Origin: Poriferisodalis sp965116715
GTDB taxonomy: Bacteria; Actinomycetota; Acidimicrobiia; Acidimicrobiales; Poriferisodalaceae
Assembly (NCBI GenBank): GCA_965116715.1
Contig: OZ220724.1
Location: 3,286,001 to 3,350,000, forward strand
Reading direction: 5' to 3'
Length of the DNA: 64,000 nt
Made by a program: the position numbers and the translations under genes. This document shows, in pieces, positions 7,948-16,129 of this stretch. The number at the start of each line of letters is the position of its first letter. The stretch's first letter is position 1. A model generated the notes under the pieces. It was not told where the DNA came from. It did not search any database and saw only the letters and a program-made list of their open reading frames with translations.

Positions 7948-10166
7948 ACCCACCCCAGCCCAGCCAGCCGGCTCCGGGCCGATCACCGGCCGCGGCTGCA
8001 TCGCACGGGACTGACACCGGCGCCGCTGCGGTCCCTGAACCGCTGACGCTGCGCGAGCTCGACTCGATCGACGTTCAACGCCTCAACGGCGTCGGTCCGC
8101 ATCGACGCAAGGCGTTGCGCGCGGTCGGGGTCGAAACCGTCTTCGACCTGCTGACGTACTATCCCCGGCGGTATATCGACCGCACGGCCCAAGCCCCGAT
8201 CAGCGAGGCCACCGTGGGCGCGGAGATCACGGTCGTGGCAGATGTGCTGTCGGTTTCGAGCAGGCGTCTGCGAGGCGGCCGCCGGCTGGTGAGTGTCGAG
8301 GTCGGCGACGCCAGCGGCACGATGAGCGTGGTCTTCTTCAACCAGGCGTGGAGGGAGCGTCAGCTCAGCGACGGCTTGGCGGTGGCGATCTTCGGCAAGA
8401 TGGAGAACTACCGGGGCCGCAAGCAGATGACCAACCCTGTGGTGGATCTGCTGGGAGACCGCACCGGCAGGATCGTGCCGATATACCCCCAGTCAGAGAC
8501 GGCTGGAATCGCCACCTGGGATGTCGCGAGCTGGGTGGCCGAGGCGCAGCGGCGCTGCTCACCCCGGGGCATTGCCGATCCGGTGCCGGATTGGCTGCGA
8601 AGCCGGTTCCAGATCGTCGACCGGGCCACCGCGGTGGCCGACATCCACGAACCGACCTCTATGTCCGACCAGGCCGCAGCCCGCAACCGGCTGGTATTCG
8701 ACGAGCTCTTGCGGGTGCAGCTCATGCTGCGGAGCCAGCGCTTGGCGCGCGAGGCCCGTGAGCTCGGCATCGCACACGAGCCGGCCGGTGACCTCATCGC
8801 GGCGTTTCACCGACGCCTTCCGTACGCGTTGACGGGCGCGCAGCAGCGCGCGATGGCTGACATCGAGGGCGACGTGAGCACCGCGCGCCCGATGCATCGC
8901 CTGCTGCAGGGCGATGTCGGATCGGGCAAGACGCTCGTGGCCCTGCACGCATTGCTCATCGCCGTACAGAACGGCCACCAAGGCGCGCTCATGGCACCGA
9001 CCGAGGTGCTCGCCGAGCAGCACTTCATCGCCTTGCGGGCACTGCTCGACGGCTTCGAGATCCCTGACAGTGAACGACTCGGCGGGATGCGGCCGCTGCG
9101 TCTGCGCCTGCTCAGCGGTTCCGGTTCGGCAACGCACCGTCGAGAGGTGCTCGCGGAGATTGCCACCGGCGATGCGGACATCGTCGTCGGTACGCACGCC
9201 CTGCTCGAGGAATCGGTGAAGTTCGGCTCGCTCAGTGTGGTCGTGGTCGATGAGCAGCACCGGTTCGGTGTGTCACAGCGCGCGCAGCTCCGGGAAGGCG
9301 GTCGTGACGACCGCCGCATTCCCCATCTGCTGGTCATGACCGCGACGCCCATTCCTCGCACAGCGGCCATGACGGTGTACGGCGATCTGGACGTCTCCGT
9401 GCTCGACGAGCTCCCGCCGGGCCGCACGCCCATCGTGACGCAATGGGTTCGGGGGCCGCTGGCTGTCGAATCGATGTGGTCCGACGTGCGCAGCGAGATC
9501 GAGGCCGGTCGCCAGGCGTACGTGGTGTGCCCGCTGATCACCGAGAGCGAGAGCCTCGACGCGCGCTCGGCGGAACAGATGCACGCCGAGCTCGTGGCCG
9601 GATCCCTCGCCGGTCTTCGGGTCGGGCTGCTGCACGGTCGCATGCCACCCGCCGACAAGGAGCGCGCGATGGCCCGGTTCCGGGCAGGAGAGCTGGATGC
9701 GCTGGTCGCGACGACGGTCATCGAAGTGGGGATCGACGTCCCGAATGCCACGGTGATGGTCGTGCTGTCCGCTGATCGTTTCGGTATAGCGCAACTGCAC
9801 CAGCTGCGGGGTCGGGTGGGTCGGGGCAGCCATGCATCGTCGTGCTATCTCGTCAGCGATGAGGAGCCGACGCCGACGGCTGTCCAACGGCTCACGGCAC
9901 TCGCGGAATCGAGCGACGGGTTCGAGCTGGCCGAGCGTGACCTCGAGCTGCGCGGCGAGGGCACGCTGTTCGATGAGCGCCAGTCAGGACGCAGTGATCT
10001 GAAGCTGGCATCGCTGGCGCGCGACTTGACCTGGGTGCAGGCCGCACGTGACGCGGCTGCCGATCTCATCGCAGCCGACGGGGATCTCGATGCGCATCCG
10101 GCGCTTGCAGATGAAATCGACTGGTTCGCCGGTCGCCGCGACCCCGACTACCTGCAACGCAGCTAG
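7944..10166 (+). CDS. recG: ATP-dependent DNA helicase RecG
   Basis: Branch-migrating helicase that reverses stalled forks and processes Holliday junctions. It has a 45-residue Pro/Ala-rich head, then a wedge/OB domain (LNGVGPHRRKALRAVGVETV, then FDLLTYYPRRYIDR), Walker A GDVGSGKT (323-330), the DEQH box (436-439) with DEQHRFGVSQR, TATPIPRTAAM, and C-terminal motifs including HQLRGRVGRG. ATG 7944 overlaps the fakA stop by 4 nt (ATGA), indicating coupling. The length of 740 residues is normal. It converges on rsmD. Confidence 0.97.
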   Translation: MNPPQPSQPAPGRSPAAAASHGTDTGAAAVPEPLTLRELDSIDVQRLNGVGPHRRKALRAVGVETVFDLLTYYPRRYIDRTAQAPISEATVGAEITVVADVLSVSSRRLRGGRRLVSVEVGDASGTMSVVFFNQAWRERQLSDGLAVAIFGKMENYRGRKQMTNPVVDLLGDRTGRIVPIYPQSETAGIATWDVASWVAEAQRRCSPRGIADPVPDWLRSRFQIVDRATAVADIHEPTSMSDQAAARNRLVFDELLRVQLMLRSQRLAREARELGIAHEPAGDLIAAFHRRLPYALTGAQQRAMADIEGDVSTARPMHRLLQGDVGSGKTLVALHALLIAVQNGHQGALMAPTEVLAEQHFIALRALLDGFEIPDSERLGGMRPLRLRLLSGSGSATHRREVLAEIATGDADIVVGTHALLEESVKFGSLSVVVVDEQHRFGVSQRAQLREGGRDDRRIPHLLVMTATPIPRTAAMTVYGDLDVSVLDELPPGRTPIVTQWVRGPLAVESMWSDVRSEIEAGRQAYVVCPLITESESLDARSAEQMHAELVAGSLAGLRVGLLHGRMPPADKERAMARFRAGELDALVATTVIEVGIDVPNATVMVVLSADRFGIAQLHQLRGRVGRGSHASSCYLVSDEEPTPTAVQRLTALAESSDGFELAERDLELRGEGTLFDERQSGRSDLKLASLARDLTWVQAARDAAADLIAADGDLDAHPALADEIDWFAGRRDPDYLQRS

Positions 10167-10175
10167 CCCGACCGC

Positions 10176-10721
10176 TCACTCGCCGCAGGGCGCTTCAGCG
10201 CGTCGAAGCAGGATGGTGATGACCGGGTTGCCGTACTGGCGCACTCGGTGCGTGCGCCACTCGCCGCTAGGGCCGGGCTCGATCTCGCGGTCCGACTCGC
10301 ACACCAGCACGTCGGCGTTCACTGCGTCGAGCAGATCGCGCCAGCCGTCGAACCGGTAGGGCGGATCGGCGAACGCGAGGTCGATCGAGTCGCCATGCCG
10401 AGCCAGGAATCCCCCGACTTCAGCTCGGGCCACCGTGGCGCGCTCGGTGATGCCCAGCGCCGCCAGGTTCGCCGTGACGGTCCGGCAGGCGACTGCGTCC
10501 GAGTCCACGAACGTGGCGTGCGCAGCACCGCGTGACAACGCTTCGATGCCGAGTGCGCCCGAGCCGGAGAACAGGTCCAGCACCGTCGCACCCGCGGGAA
10601 GCTCCAGGCTCACCAGCATGTTGAAGATGGCCTCGCGGGCGCGGTCCGATGTCGGCCGGACCGTATCTGTGCCGGCTGCCTCGAGGCGACGGCCTCCCAG
10701 CGTCCCGCCGACCACGCGCAT
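10176..10721 (-). CDS. rsmD: 16S rRNA (guanine966-N2)-methyltransferase
   Basis: S-adenosylmethionine-dependent methyltransferase for 16S rRNA G966. It has the family N-terminus MRVVGGTLGGRRL, the SAM-binding VLDLFSGSGALGIEALSRGA, and the catalytic ADPPY motif at 118-122. ATG 10721 gives 181 residues, a standard length, and follows a TATGGT box by 6 nt. It usually sits next to coaD, as here, but on the opposite strand with a small zinc-ribbon gene in between. Confidence 0.95.
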   Translation of the reverse strand: MRVVGGTLGGRRLEAAGTDTVRPTSDRAREAIFNMLVSLELPAGATVLDLFSGSGALGIEALSRGAAHATFVDSDAVACRTVTANLAALGITERATVARAEVGGFLARHGDSIDLAFADPPYRFDGWRDLLDAVNADVLVCESDREIEPGPSGEWRTHRVRQYGNPVITILLRRAEAPCGE

Positions 10722-10727
10722 GAAGCG

Positions 10728-10733
10728 ACCATA
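10728..10733 (-). promoter_or_regulatory. -10 box (TATGGT) for leaderless rsmD
   Basis: TATGGT lies 6 nt upstream of the rsmD ATG on the minus strand. Confidence 0.45.
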
Positions 10734-10754
10734 CGCGGATGCGACACTGCGACC

Positions 10755-10934
10755 ATGGACGACGTCGCAGTGCCCGCAGAGATCGTCTGCGTCGATTGCG
10801 GGGGGCATTGCGGCCTGCTGAGCGTGCCCGAGCCCGACTGGGGCTTCCAGCCCGGCGATGTCGTCGCCTACCGGTGCGCTGACTGCGGTGACCGCTGGGA
10901 CCTCGTCGTCCCGGATACCGAGACAGCGGGCTGA
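10755..10934 (+). CDS. Small two-CxxC zinc-ribbon protein (59 aa)
   Basis: ATG 10755 to TGA 10934 encodes 59 residues. They contain VCVDCGGHCG, a 25-residue acidic/aromatic linker, then YRCADCGDRWD, so two CxxC pairs spaced like a zinc ribbon. It lies divergently to rsmD with only 33 nt between the two starts. I do not recognise a named family. Possible roles include nucleic-acid or protein binding; none can be assigned. Confidence 0.65.
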   Translation: MDDVAVPAEIVCVDCGGHCGLLSVPEPDWGFQPGDVVAYRCADCGDRWDLVVPDTETAG

Positions 10935-11048
10935 CGGCTGCCCCGATCGTTTCCCGCTCTCGTTCGCTCCGCTCACAGGCCGCTCGGGCCACGGCTTCGC
11001 CTTGCGGCTCCGCCTTTGGGGGTCCCTCGATTCACGACCGCAGCGCGG

Positions 11049-11054
11049 TACGGT
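11049..11054 (+). promoter_or_regulatory. -10 box (TACGGT) upstream of coaD
   Basis: TACGGT followed by CGCCGC; the identical 12-mer occurs upstream of rpsB at 29655. It would give a leader of about 35 nt containing a GAGGA Shine-Dalgarno at 11081. Confidence 0.4.
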
Positions 11055-11095
11055 CGCCGCAGCGAACACGGATCGATCCGGAGGAACCGTTTTCG

Positions 11096-11587
11096 GTGGT
11101 CATGGCGATGTATCCAGGCTCGTTCGATCCTGTGCACAACGGACATCTCGACGTGATATCGGCGGCGTCCCGACTGTTCGATTCGGTCACGGTGGCAGCC
11201 ATGCGGAATCCGGCCAAGGCCACGCCGCTGTTCTCAGATGACCAGCGCGTCGCGATGATCGTCGAATCGACCAGCCATCTGGGCAACGTCTCGGTGGTGC
11301 AATTCGGAGAACTGGTCGTGGATCTCGCCCAGCGCCTTGGTGCCGATGTCATCGTGAAGGGGCTTCGCAGCCAGAGCGACTTCGAGTCCGAGTTGCGCAT
11401 GGCGCACATGAATCACTCGGTGACCGGCGTCGAGACCGTCTTTGTCCCGCCTCGGACCGAGCATCTGTTCATCGCGTCGAACTACATCCGAGAGATCACC
11501 AAGTTCGGCGGCGACTGCTCGCATCTCGTCCCGTCTGCGGTGGCCGCTCGACTCCGGCAGCGCATCACGCAGGGGGAGGGCGCATGA
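11096..11587 (+). CDS. coaD: Phosphopantetheine adenylyltransferase
   Basis: Transfers AMP from ATP to 4'-phosphopantetheine in the penultimate step of CoA synthesis. It shows the nucleotidyltransferase motif YPGSFDPVHNGHLD (HxGH-type), VIVKGLRSQSDFE, and EHLFIASNYIREITKFGGD near the C-terminus. GTG 11096 has GAGGA 10 nt upstream; in-frame ATGs at 11102 and 11108 are alternatives. The stop overlaps the next start. CoA made here supplies the 4'-phosphopantetheine arm of the nearby acpP product. Confidence 0.95.
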   Translation: MVMAMYPGSFDPVHNGHLDVISAASRLFDSVTVAAMRNPAKATPLFSDDQRVAMIVESTSHLGNVSVVQFGELVVDLAQRLGADVIVKGLRSQSDFESELRMAHMNHSVTGVETVFVPPRTEHLFIASNYIREITKFGGDCSHLVPSAVAARLRQRITQGEGA

Positions 11588-12372
11588 GCATGTCCGAGGG
11601 CGGCGTCGAGGCGCCGCCGCAGCCGGGGGCTCACCCTGGAGCACCGCAGCCTCAATCTCCGTTTGGCCAATCTCCACTCGGTCAGCCTTCGGTGGAGACT
11701 GCAGCACCCACCGAGGAAACGCCAACGTCGCCGCAGGCCGCAGGCCCGGCGTCGCTTGCACCGCGCCCGCCCTCGGTGACGGCCGAGCAGTTCATCCGCG
11801 AGGCAATGGAGATCATCGACGCCGCACGCCCGATGCCGCTGTCCACCTCGGTCATGATCAACCGCGACGAGGTGATGACCCTGCTCGAGTCCGCGCTGGC
11901 GGCGGTGCCCGACGAGACGCGCCAGGCGCGCTGGCTGCTTCGCGAGCGCGATGAGGTGCTGGCACGGGCACGTGTCGATGCCAACTTGGTCATTGATGAG
12001 GCACGCAGCCGTGTCGCTCAGATGGTGCAGCGAACCGAGGTGGTGCGCACGGCCGAGCGGCGCGCGCGCCAGTTGCTTGACGACGCCCGAATCCAGACTC
12101 GTCGCCGCCGCCATGAAGTCGACGAGTACTGCGAACGGCAGCTCGCGCAGTTTGCGAGCGCGGTCGACCAGGTCCAGATAGCGGTCCAGGCGGCGCGACG
12201 CAAGCTCGGCAAGCGCACCGCGACGCCGGTGGCACACGCATCGCCCAGCGCTCCGCGTCCGCACAACGGCGGAGACGCCGCAGGCAGTGGAGCACCCGGA
12301 CCGGCCGGCCGCGGCCCTGACACCCGCCCGCCCGACACTCACCCGGTGGTGTTCGACCAGGATCAGGCGTGA
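11584..12372 (+). CDS. SepIVA-like coiled-coil division/envelope protein
   Basis: The first 65 residues are Pro/Gln-rich and disordered. Residues 68-215 form a charged helix: EIIDAARPMPLSTSVMINRD, then DEVLARARVDANLVIDEA, and a terminal YCERQLAQFASAVDQV. The segment order (an AxxxPM start, RDEV, then a CxxxLAxF-like helix) resembles mycobacterial SepIVA (Rv2927c), a DivIVA-like factor for septation and polar growth. That gene also sits directly before the DUF177 gene and rnc-fpg-smc. The C-terminus is Pro/Gly-rich. It is coupled by ATGA to coaD and by GTGA to yceD. Assignment rests mainly on pattern and synteny. Confidence 0.65.
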   Translation: MSMSEGGVEAPPQPGAHPGAPQPQSPFGQSPLGQPSVETAAPTEETPTSPQAAGPASLAPRPPSVTAEQFIREAMEIIDAARPMPLSTSVMINRDEVMTLLESALAAVPDETRQARWLLRERDEVLARARVDANLVIDEARSRVAQMVQRTEVVRTAERRARQLLDDARIQTRRRRHEVDEYCERQLAQFASAVDQVQIAVQAARRKLGKRTATPVAHASPSAPRPHNGGDAAGSGAPGPAGRGPDTRPPDTHPVVFDQDQA

Positions 12373-12929
12373 GCCGCGGGGACCCGGTGAGGTCCCTGTC
12401 AGTGCCCCTGCGATCGATCCCCGATGGGCAGCTTGAGTGGTCTTCAACGGTGCCGGCGTCGGCGCTGCTGGGCAGTCAGTCACGAGACACCCTGCGGATC
12501 GCCGATGTCGAAGTGCCGCTGGACAGCGACGTCCGCGTGGCAGTGGCGCTGGAGCTCATCAGTGGCGGTCTCAGTGTCACCGGTGAGGTCTCGGCAACCT
12601 GGACCGGTCCGTGCGCCCGCTGCTGGCTGCCGCTCGACGGGCAGGTGAGGGCGGCGGTCCGGGAGGTGTTCACCACCGAGCCACGTGAGGGCGAGCAATA
12701 CGCACTCGACCCCGAGCACGCCGACCTCACGCCGATGGTGCGGGAGGCGATCCTGCTGGAGCTGCCCATCGAGGCAATTCCGTGCCCGCACCCCGAACCC
12801 TGCCCGAACCATCCCTCGGAACTCGCTGGGGCCCACGACGATCCGGCCACCAGCCGCCCGGCCGAACCTGCAGACCCGCGCTGGGCAGCACTGGAGGAGC
12901 TGCGGGGCCGGCTGGACGCCGGCGAATGA
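12369..12929 (+). CDS. yceD: DUF177 / YceD family protein
   Basis: Small protein almost always encoded just before rpmF. In plants and E. coli it has been linked to 23S rRNA accumulation. Visible features are the GEVSATWTGPCARCWLPLDG segment, with a CxxC where metal could bind, and the LELPIEAIPC segment near residue 135. The GTG start overlaps the upstream stop. The C-terminal 45 residues are Pro/Ala/Asp-rich. Confidence 0.85.
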   Translation: MSRGDPVRSLSVPLRSIPDGQLEWSSTVPASALLGSQSRDTLRIADVEVPLDSDVRVAVALELISGGLSVTGEVSATWTGPCARCWLPLDGQVRAAVREVFTTEPREGEQYALDPEHADLTPMVREAILLELPIEAIPCPHPEPCPNHPSELAGAHDDPATSRPAEPADPRWAALEELRGRLDAGE

Positions 12930-12965
12930 CGTGAGCCCCGAAGTCGGCTGAGGAGCACCAATGGA

Positions 12966-12971
12966 TAGGCT
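12966..12971 (+). promoter_or_regulatory. -10 box (TAGGCT) for rpmF
   Basis: TAGGCT is 26 nt upstream of GTG 12998, with GAGGAG at 12985-12990 serving as ribosome binding site. It could give a separate rpmF transcript. Confidence 0.35.
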
Positions 12972-12997
12972 GCATGCTCCGCTCGAGGAGTCCGGTT

Positions 12998-13177
12998 GTG
13001 GCAGTCCCCAAGAAGAAGACATCCAAGAGCAAGACGCGTTCGCGTCGCGCTGCGGCATGGCGCCTGACCGAGGCACCACGGAGCCTGTGCCCGCGTTGTG
13101 GTGCGGCAAAGCTGCCCCATCGGGTCTGCGGGCAGTGCGGTTGGTACGGCGGCCGCCAAGCACTCGATATCGCCTGA
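12998..13177 (+). CDS. rpmF: 50S ribosomal protein L32
   Basis: A 59-residue basic protein starting with VAVPKKKTSKSKTRSRRAAW-like sequence, the L32 signature. It keeps the four-Cys zinc site (LCPRCG and VCGQCGWY), so it is the zinc-containing paralogue type. The GTG at 12998 has GAGGAG 7 nt upstream. It sits between yceD and plsX, the classical arrangement. Confidence 0.95.
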   Translation: MAVPKKKTSKSKTRSRRAAAWRLTEAPRSLCPRCGAAKLPHRVCGQCGWYGGRQALDIA

Positions 13178-13219
13178 GCCAGGATCGCATGAGACCATGG
13201 CGGGTCTAGGGCAGAGCTG

Positions 13220-14212
13220 ATGACGCTGCCGGTCGCTGTCGATGCAATGGGCGGCGATCACGCCCCCGGCGCCGTGGTGGAAGGGGCGCTCACCGCAGTG
13301 CGCGAAGGCCTCGACGTGCTGCTCGTGGGCCAGCGCGATGCGATCGTGGTCGCCGGCGGCGAGTCGCTTGCCGTCATCGAGGCGTCTGAAGTCATCGAGA
13401 TGTCCGAAGAACCGAGCCGTGCGGTGCGGACCAAGCGGGACTCATCGATCAGCCGCGCCGTGAACGCCGTGCGTGACGGTCAGGCGTCGGCGGTGGTGAG
13501 CGCCGGAAACACCGGGGCCGTGGCCGCGGCAGCCCTGCTGAGGCTCAAACGCCTGCCTGGCGTCGCCCGGCCGGCCATAGCGACTGCTTTTCCCGTTCCT
13601 GGTGGCCAAACGGCACGCGTCCTGCTCGACTCGGGTGCCATGGCCGATTGCAACGCCCAATGGCTGCACCAGTTCGCACGGCTCGGCTCGGCGTACAGCC
13701 GCATCCGTTTCGGCGTGGCGGCACCGAAGGTCGGGCTGCTGTCCATCGGCGAAGAGCCGGAGAAGGGCAATCTGCTCGTCAAGGAAACCCACAAGCTGCT
13801 CGCGGCCGACGACGAAGTCGATTTCTTCGGCAACATCGAGGGACGTGACGTCCTCGATGGCCCCGTCGATGTGGTGGTCACCGACGGCTTCACCGGCAAC
13901 GTCCTGCTGAAGTCGCTGGAAGGCACGGCGTCGTTCTTTGTCCGTCTGATTCTTGAACGCCTGTCTGAAGGCGGGCAGGCGGGCGCCGAAGCGCTTCGCT
14001 TGCTGGCGCCGCTGGCCGACGAATTGAGCCCCGACAACGTCGGGGGCGCGATGCTGCTGGGCGTGCGGGGAGTCTGTGTCATAGCGCACGGCTCGTCGAG
14101 CCCCAGGGCCGTGACGAGCGCCATCAGAGTCGCTCATCGCATGGTCGAGGCCGACTTGCTGGGCGAACTGGCGGCTGTCAGCCTCCCGTCGCCTCCCCCT
14201 GACCAGCGGTAG
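13220..14212 (+). CDS. plsX: Acyl-ACP:phosphate acyltransferase
   Basis: Forms acyl-phosphate from acyl-ACP for glycerolipid synthesis. It begins LPVAVDAMGGDHAPGAVVEG, the PlsX hallmark, and has SAGNTGAVAAAAL, ALLRLKRLPGVARPAIA and DVVVTDGFTGNVLLKSLEG. The 330-residue length is typical. The stop codon TAG is part of the TAGGCT box preceding acpP. Together with fakA upstream it suggests two entry routes to acyl-phosphate. Confidence 0.96.
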   Translation: MTLPVAVDAMGGDHAPGAVVEGALTAVREGLDVLLVGQRDAIVVAGGESLAVIEASEVIEMSEEPSRAVRTKRDSSISRAVNAVRDGQASAVVSAGNTGAVAAAALLRLKRLPGVARPAIATAFPVPGGQTARVLLDSGAMADCNAQWLHQFARLGSAYSRIRFGVAAPKVGLLSIGEEPEKGNLLVKETHKLLAADDEVDFFGNIEGRDVLDGPVDVVVTDGFTGNVLLKSLEGTASFFVRLILERLSEGGQAGAEALRLLAPLADELSPDNVGGAMLLGVRGVCVIAHGSSSPRAVTSAIRVAHRMVEADLLGELAAVSLPSPPPDQR

Positions 14213-14215
14213 GCT
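14210..14215 (+). promoter_or_regulatory. -10-like box (TAGGCT) before acpP
   Basis: It overlaps the plsX stop codon and sits 10 nt before the acpP ATG. The spacing is slightly longer than at the other leaderless-type starts. Confidence 0.35.
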
Positions 14216-14225
14216 GACGGTCGCC

Positions 14226-14516
14226 ATGCCCGCCGAAACCCACGTGCGTCAGAGTCCCCCCGAGCGCGACGAGGTCTTTGATCTCATTCGCGACCAGCTC
14301 GCCGACATCTTGGAGTTGGAGCCGTCGGTGGTCGCCGAGTCTTCATCGTTCGTGGACGACCTCGGTGCCGACTCCCTGGCACTGATCGAGCTGGTCGAAG
14401 CCCTGGAAGAGGAGCTCTCAGACCGCACCGTGGGCTTTCGTATCGAAGACGAGGATCTCGAAGATCTCAAGACCGTGCGCGATGCCATCGACTATGTGAT
14501 GGAGCGCGTCGGCTGA
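14226..14516 (+). CDS. acpP: Acyl carrier protein
   Basis: A 96-residue acidic helical protein carrying growing acyl chains. The phosphopantetheine attachment Ser lies in DDLGADSLALIELVEALEEE. An N-terminal extension of about 12 residues precedes the usual helix 1. It lies between plsX and rnc, the standard position. rnc starts 1 nt after its stop. Confidence 0.95.
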   Translation: MPAETHVRQSPPERDEVFDLIRDQLADILELEPSVVAESSSFVDDLGADSLALIELVEALEEELSDRTVGFRIEDEDLEDLKTVRDAIDYVMERVG

Positions 14517-14517
14517 C

Positions 14518-15279
14518 GTGGAGATCGCTGTCGCCGAGGTCGCGGAGCACGACAGCTTCTCCAAGCGTGTCGGGTATCGCTTCGCTGACGCCGGGCTGCT
14601 GACCGAGGCCCTCTCGCACCGGAGCTGGTGCCACGAGCGCGATGTCGAACGTCCGACCGGGTCCCAGGCTGCCTCCAATGAACGCTTGGAGTTTCTGGGA
14701 GACGCCGTGCTGGGTCTGTGTGTCTGCGAGCTCACCGTGACCGGTTGGCCCGATCTCGGACCGGGCGATCTCAGCACCGTGCGATCCGCAGTGGTGAACG
14801 CCGACGCTTTGGCCGACGCCGCTCGCGGCTGCCAGCTTGGACCTGCGCTGCTGCTTGGCAAGGGTGAGGCCGCAACGGGCGGCGCGGACAAGGACTCGAT
14901 TCTGGCCGACGCGCTCGAAGCGGTGCTCGGAGCGGTGTTCCTCGACGGTGGCTACCGGGCGGCGTGTGAGGTCGTGGAGCGATTGCTGGGTGAACGCCTC
15001 GCCGAGGCGGCGAGCGAGCCGGACGCCCGCGAGGCCAAGAACCGGTTCCAAGAACTCGCGGCTCGACAATTCGGCACTGAGCCCACCTACGACGTGTCGA
15101 GTTCGGGACCTGCGCACCGCCCTCGATTCGTTGCAGCGGCACGGATTTCCGAAGAGGTCTGGGGTCGCGGCGAGGGCTCCACCAAACGTGCAGCCGAGCG
15201 TCGTGCGGCGCAGGCTGCATGTCTGCGGCTGTTAGAGGCCGAGCAACCTACTGATGCGGAGGCGCCCGCCCATGGCTGA
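14518..15279 (+). CDS. rnc: Ribonuclease III
   Basis: Double-strand-specific endoribonuclease for rRNA precursor and mRNA processing. The catalytic signature NERLEFLGDAVLG is followed by DALEAVLGAVFLDGG with the second acidic residues, then a C-terminal dsRNA-binding domain (KNRFQELAARQFGTEPTY ... GSTKRAAERRAAQAACL). GTG 14518 is used, directly after acpP. The last 8 nt overlap the start of the Fpg-like gene. Confidence 0.95.
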   Translation: MEIAVAEVAEHDSFSKRVGYRFADAGLLTEALSHRSWCHERDVERPTGSQAASNERLEFLGDAVLGLCVCELTVTGWPDLGPGDLSTVRSAVVNADALADAARGCQLGPALLLGKGEAATGGADKDSILADALEAVLGAVFLDGGYRAACEVVERLLGERLAEAASEPDAREAKNRFQELAARQFGTEPTYDVSSSGPAHRPRFVAAARISEEVWGRGEGSTKRAAERRAAQAACLRLLEAEQPTDAEAPAHG

Positions 15280-16102
15280 ACTGCCGGAGATCGAGATAGC
15301 CCGGCGCGATCTCGACAAGGAGATCACGGGCCGCCGGGTCAAGACCGTCGATGTCCCGGGCACCAAGAAATCGCTGCCGGCGATGCGCTCGAAGCAGCAG
15401 TTCGCCGACCTGCTCGAGGGCAAGAAGATCATGTCAGTGGCTCGCGACGGCACGCTGCTGCTGTTCGACCTCGGGCCGGACGAAATCATGGTGGCGCATT
15501 TCGGCGCCACGGGCTCGCTGCGACGGACGACCTCCAGAACGCCCCAAGACCCCGACACCAAGGTCGTGCTGACCTTCACCAAGGGCGGACAGCTGCGCCT
15601 GCTCGACTCGGGCGCCGAGGCAACCCTGCGCGTGATCGCGAAGAACCGGTACCACAAGGTGTTCCCGGACCAGATCGATCTCGGTTTCGACCCGGTTGAC
15701 ATGCCGATGCCCTGGACTGACTTCGCTCTCATGCTGCGCGGCCGTTCAGACACCATCCGCGATCTGTTGCTGGACCCGACGTTCGTGGTCGGGCTCGGAC
15801 CGATGTACTCCGATGAGGTGCTGCATGCGGCTCGGCTCTCCCACGCACGCGTTGCCAGCGAGCTGAACACCCAGGAAGTCCGGCGGCTCTACCGTGCCAT
15901 CGTCGAAACGGTGCACAACTCCATCAAGTACCGGGGTTCGGGCACGAGCGGCCATCTCGACATCTTCGGCAAGTCAGGGGGCTTCGATCCCTACCTCGAA
16001 GTCTTCGGACGGGCGGGCGAGCGATGTCGCAACGGCCGCGGCGACGTCCTCACCACGATCATCCGGGGCGTGACCCACCACTACTGCGATTATCAGGTGT
16101 AG
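15272..16102 (+). CDS. Formamidopyrimidine-DNA glycosylase (Fpg/Nei) family protein with altered active site
   Basis: The Fpg/Nei fold is recognised from the N-terminus AELPEIEIARRDL, the H2TH region (LLDPTFVVGLGPMYSDEVLH), and a C-terminal zinc-finger-like tail. It occupies the usual fpg slot between rnc and smc. Key positions differ from classical Fpg. Residue 2 is Ala, not the catalytic Pro. The beta-turn Lys (RRGK) is Thr61 (RDGT). The GIGN Asn is Pro. The four-Cys finger keeps only two Cys (RCRNG ... YCDYQ). Glu3 is retained. After Met removal, Ala could still offer an N-terminal amine, as Val does in NEIL3. It may be a divergent glycosylase or a non-catalytic DNA-binding protein. Confidence 0.85.
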   Translation: MAELPEIEIARRDLDKEITGRRVKTVDVPGTKKSLPAMRSKQQFADLLEGKKIMSVARDGTLLLFDLGPDEIMVAHFGATGSLRRTTSRTPQDPDTKVVLTFTKGGQLRLLDSGAEATLRVIAKNRYHKVFPDQIDLGFDPVDMPMPWTDFALMLRGRSDTIRDLLLDPTFVVGLGPMYSDEVLHAARLSHARVASELNTQEVRRLYRAIVETVHNSIKYRGSGTSGHLDIFGKSGGFDPYLEVFGRAGERCRNGRGDVLTTIIRGVTHHYCDYQV

Positions 16103-16129
16103 CCGCCGACTCCCACGCTTCGAGCTGCT

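Noticed and set aside
10935..11095. CG-rich short inverted fragments (GGCTTCGCC, GCGGCTCCGCC) suggesting a repetitive element
   Set aside because: No second copy of the whole segment was seen in the window, and the fragments are too short to call a repeat family.
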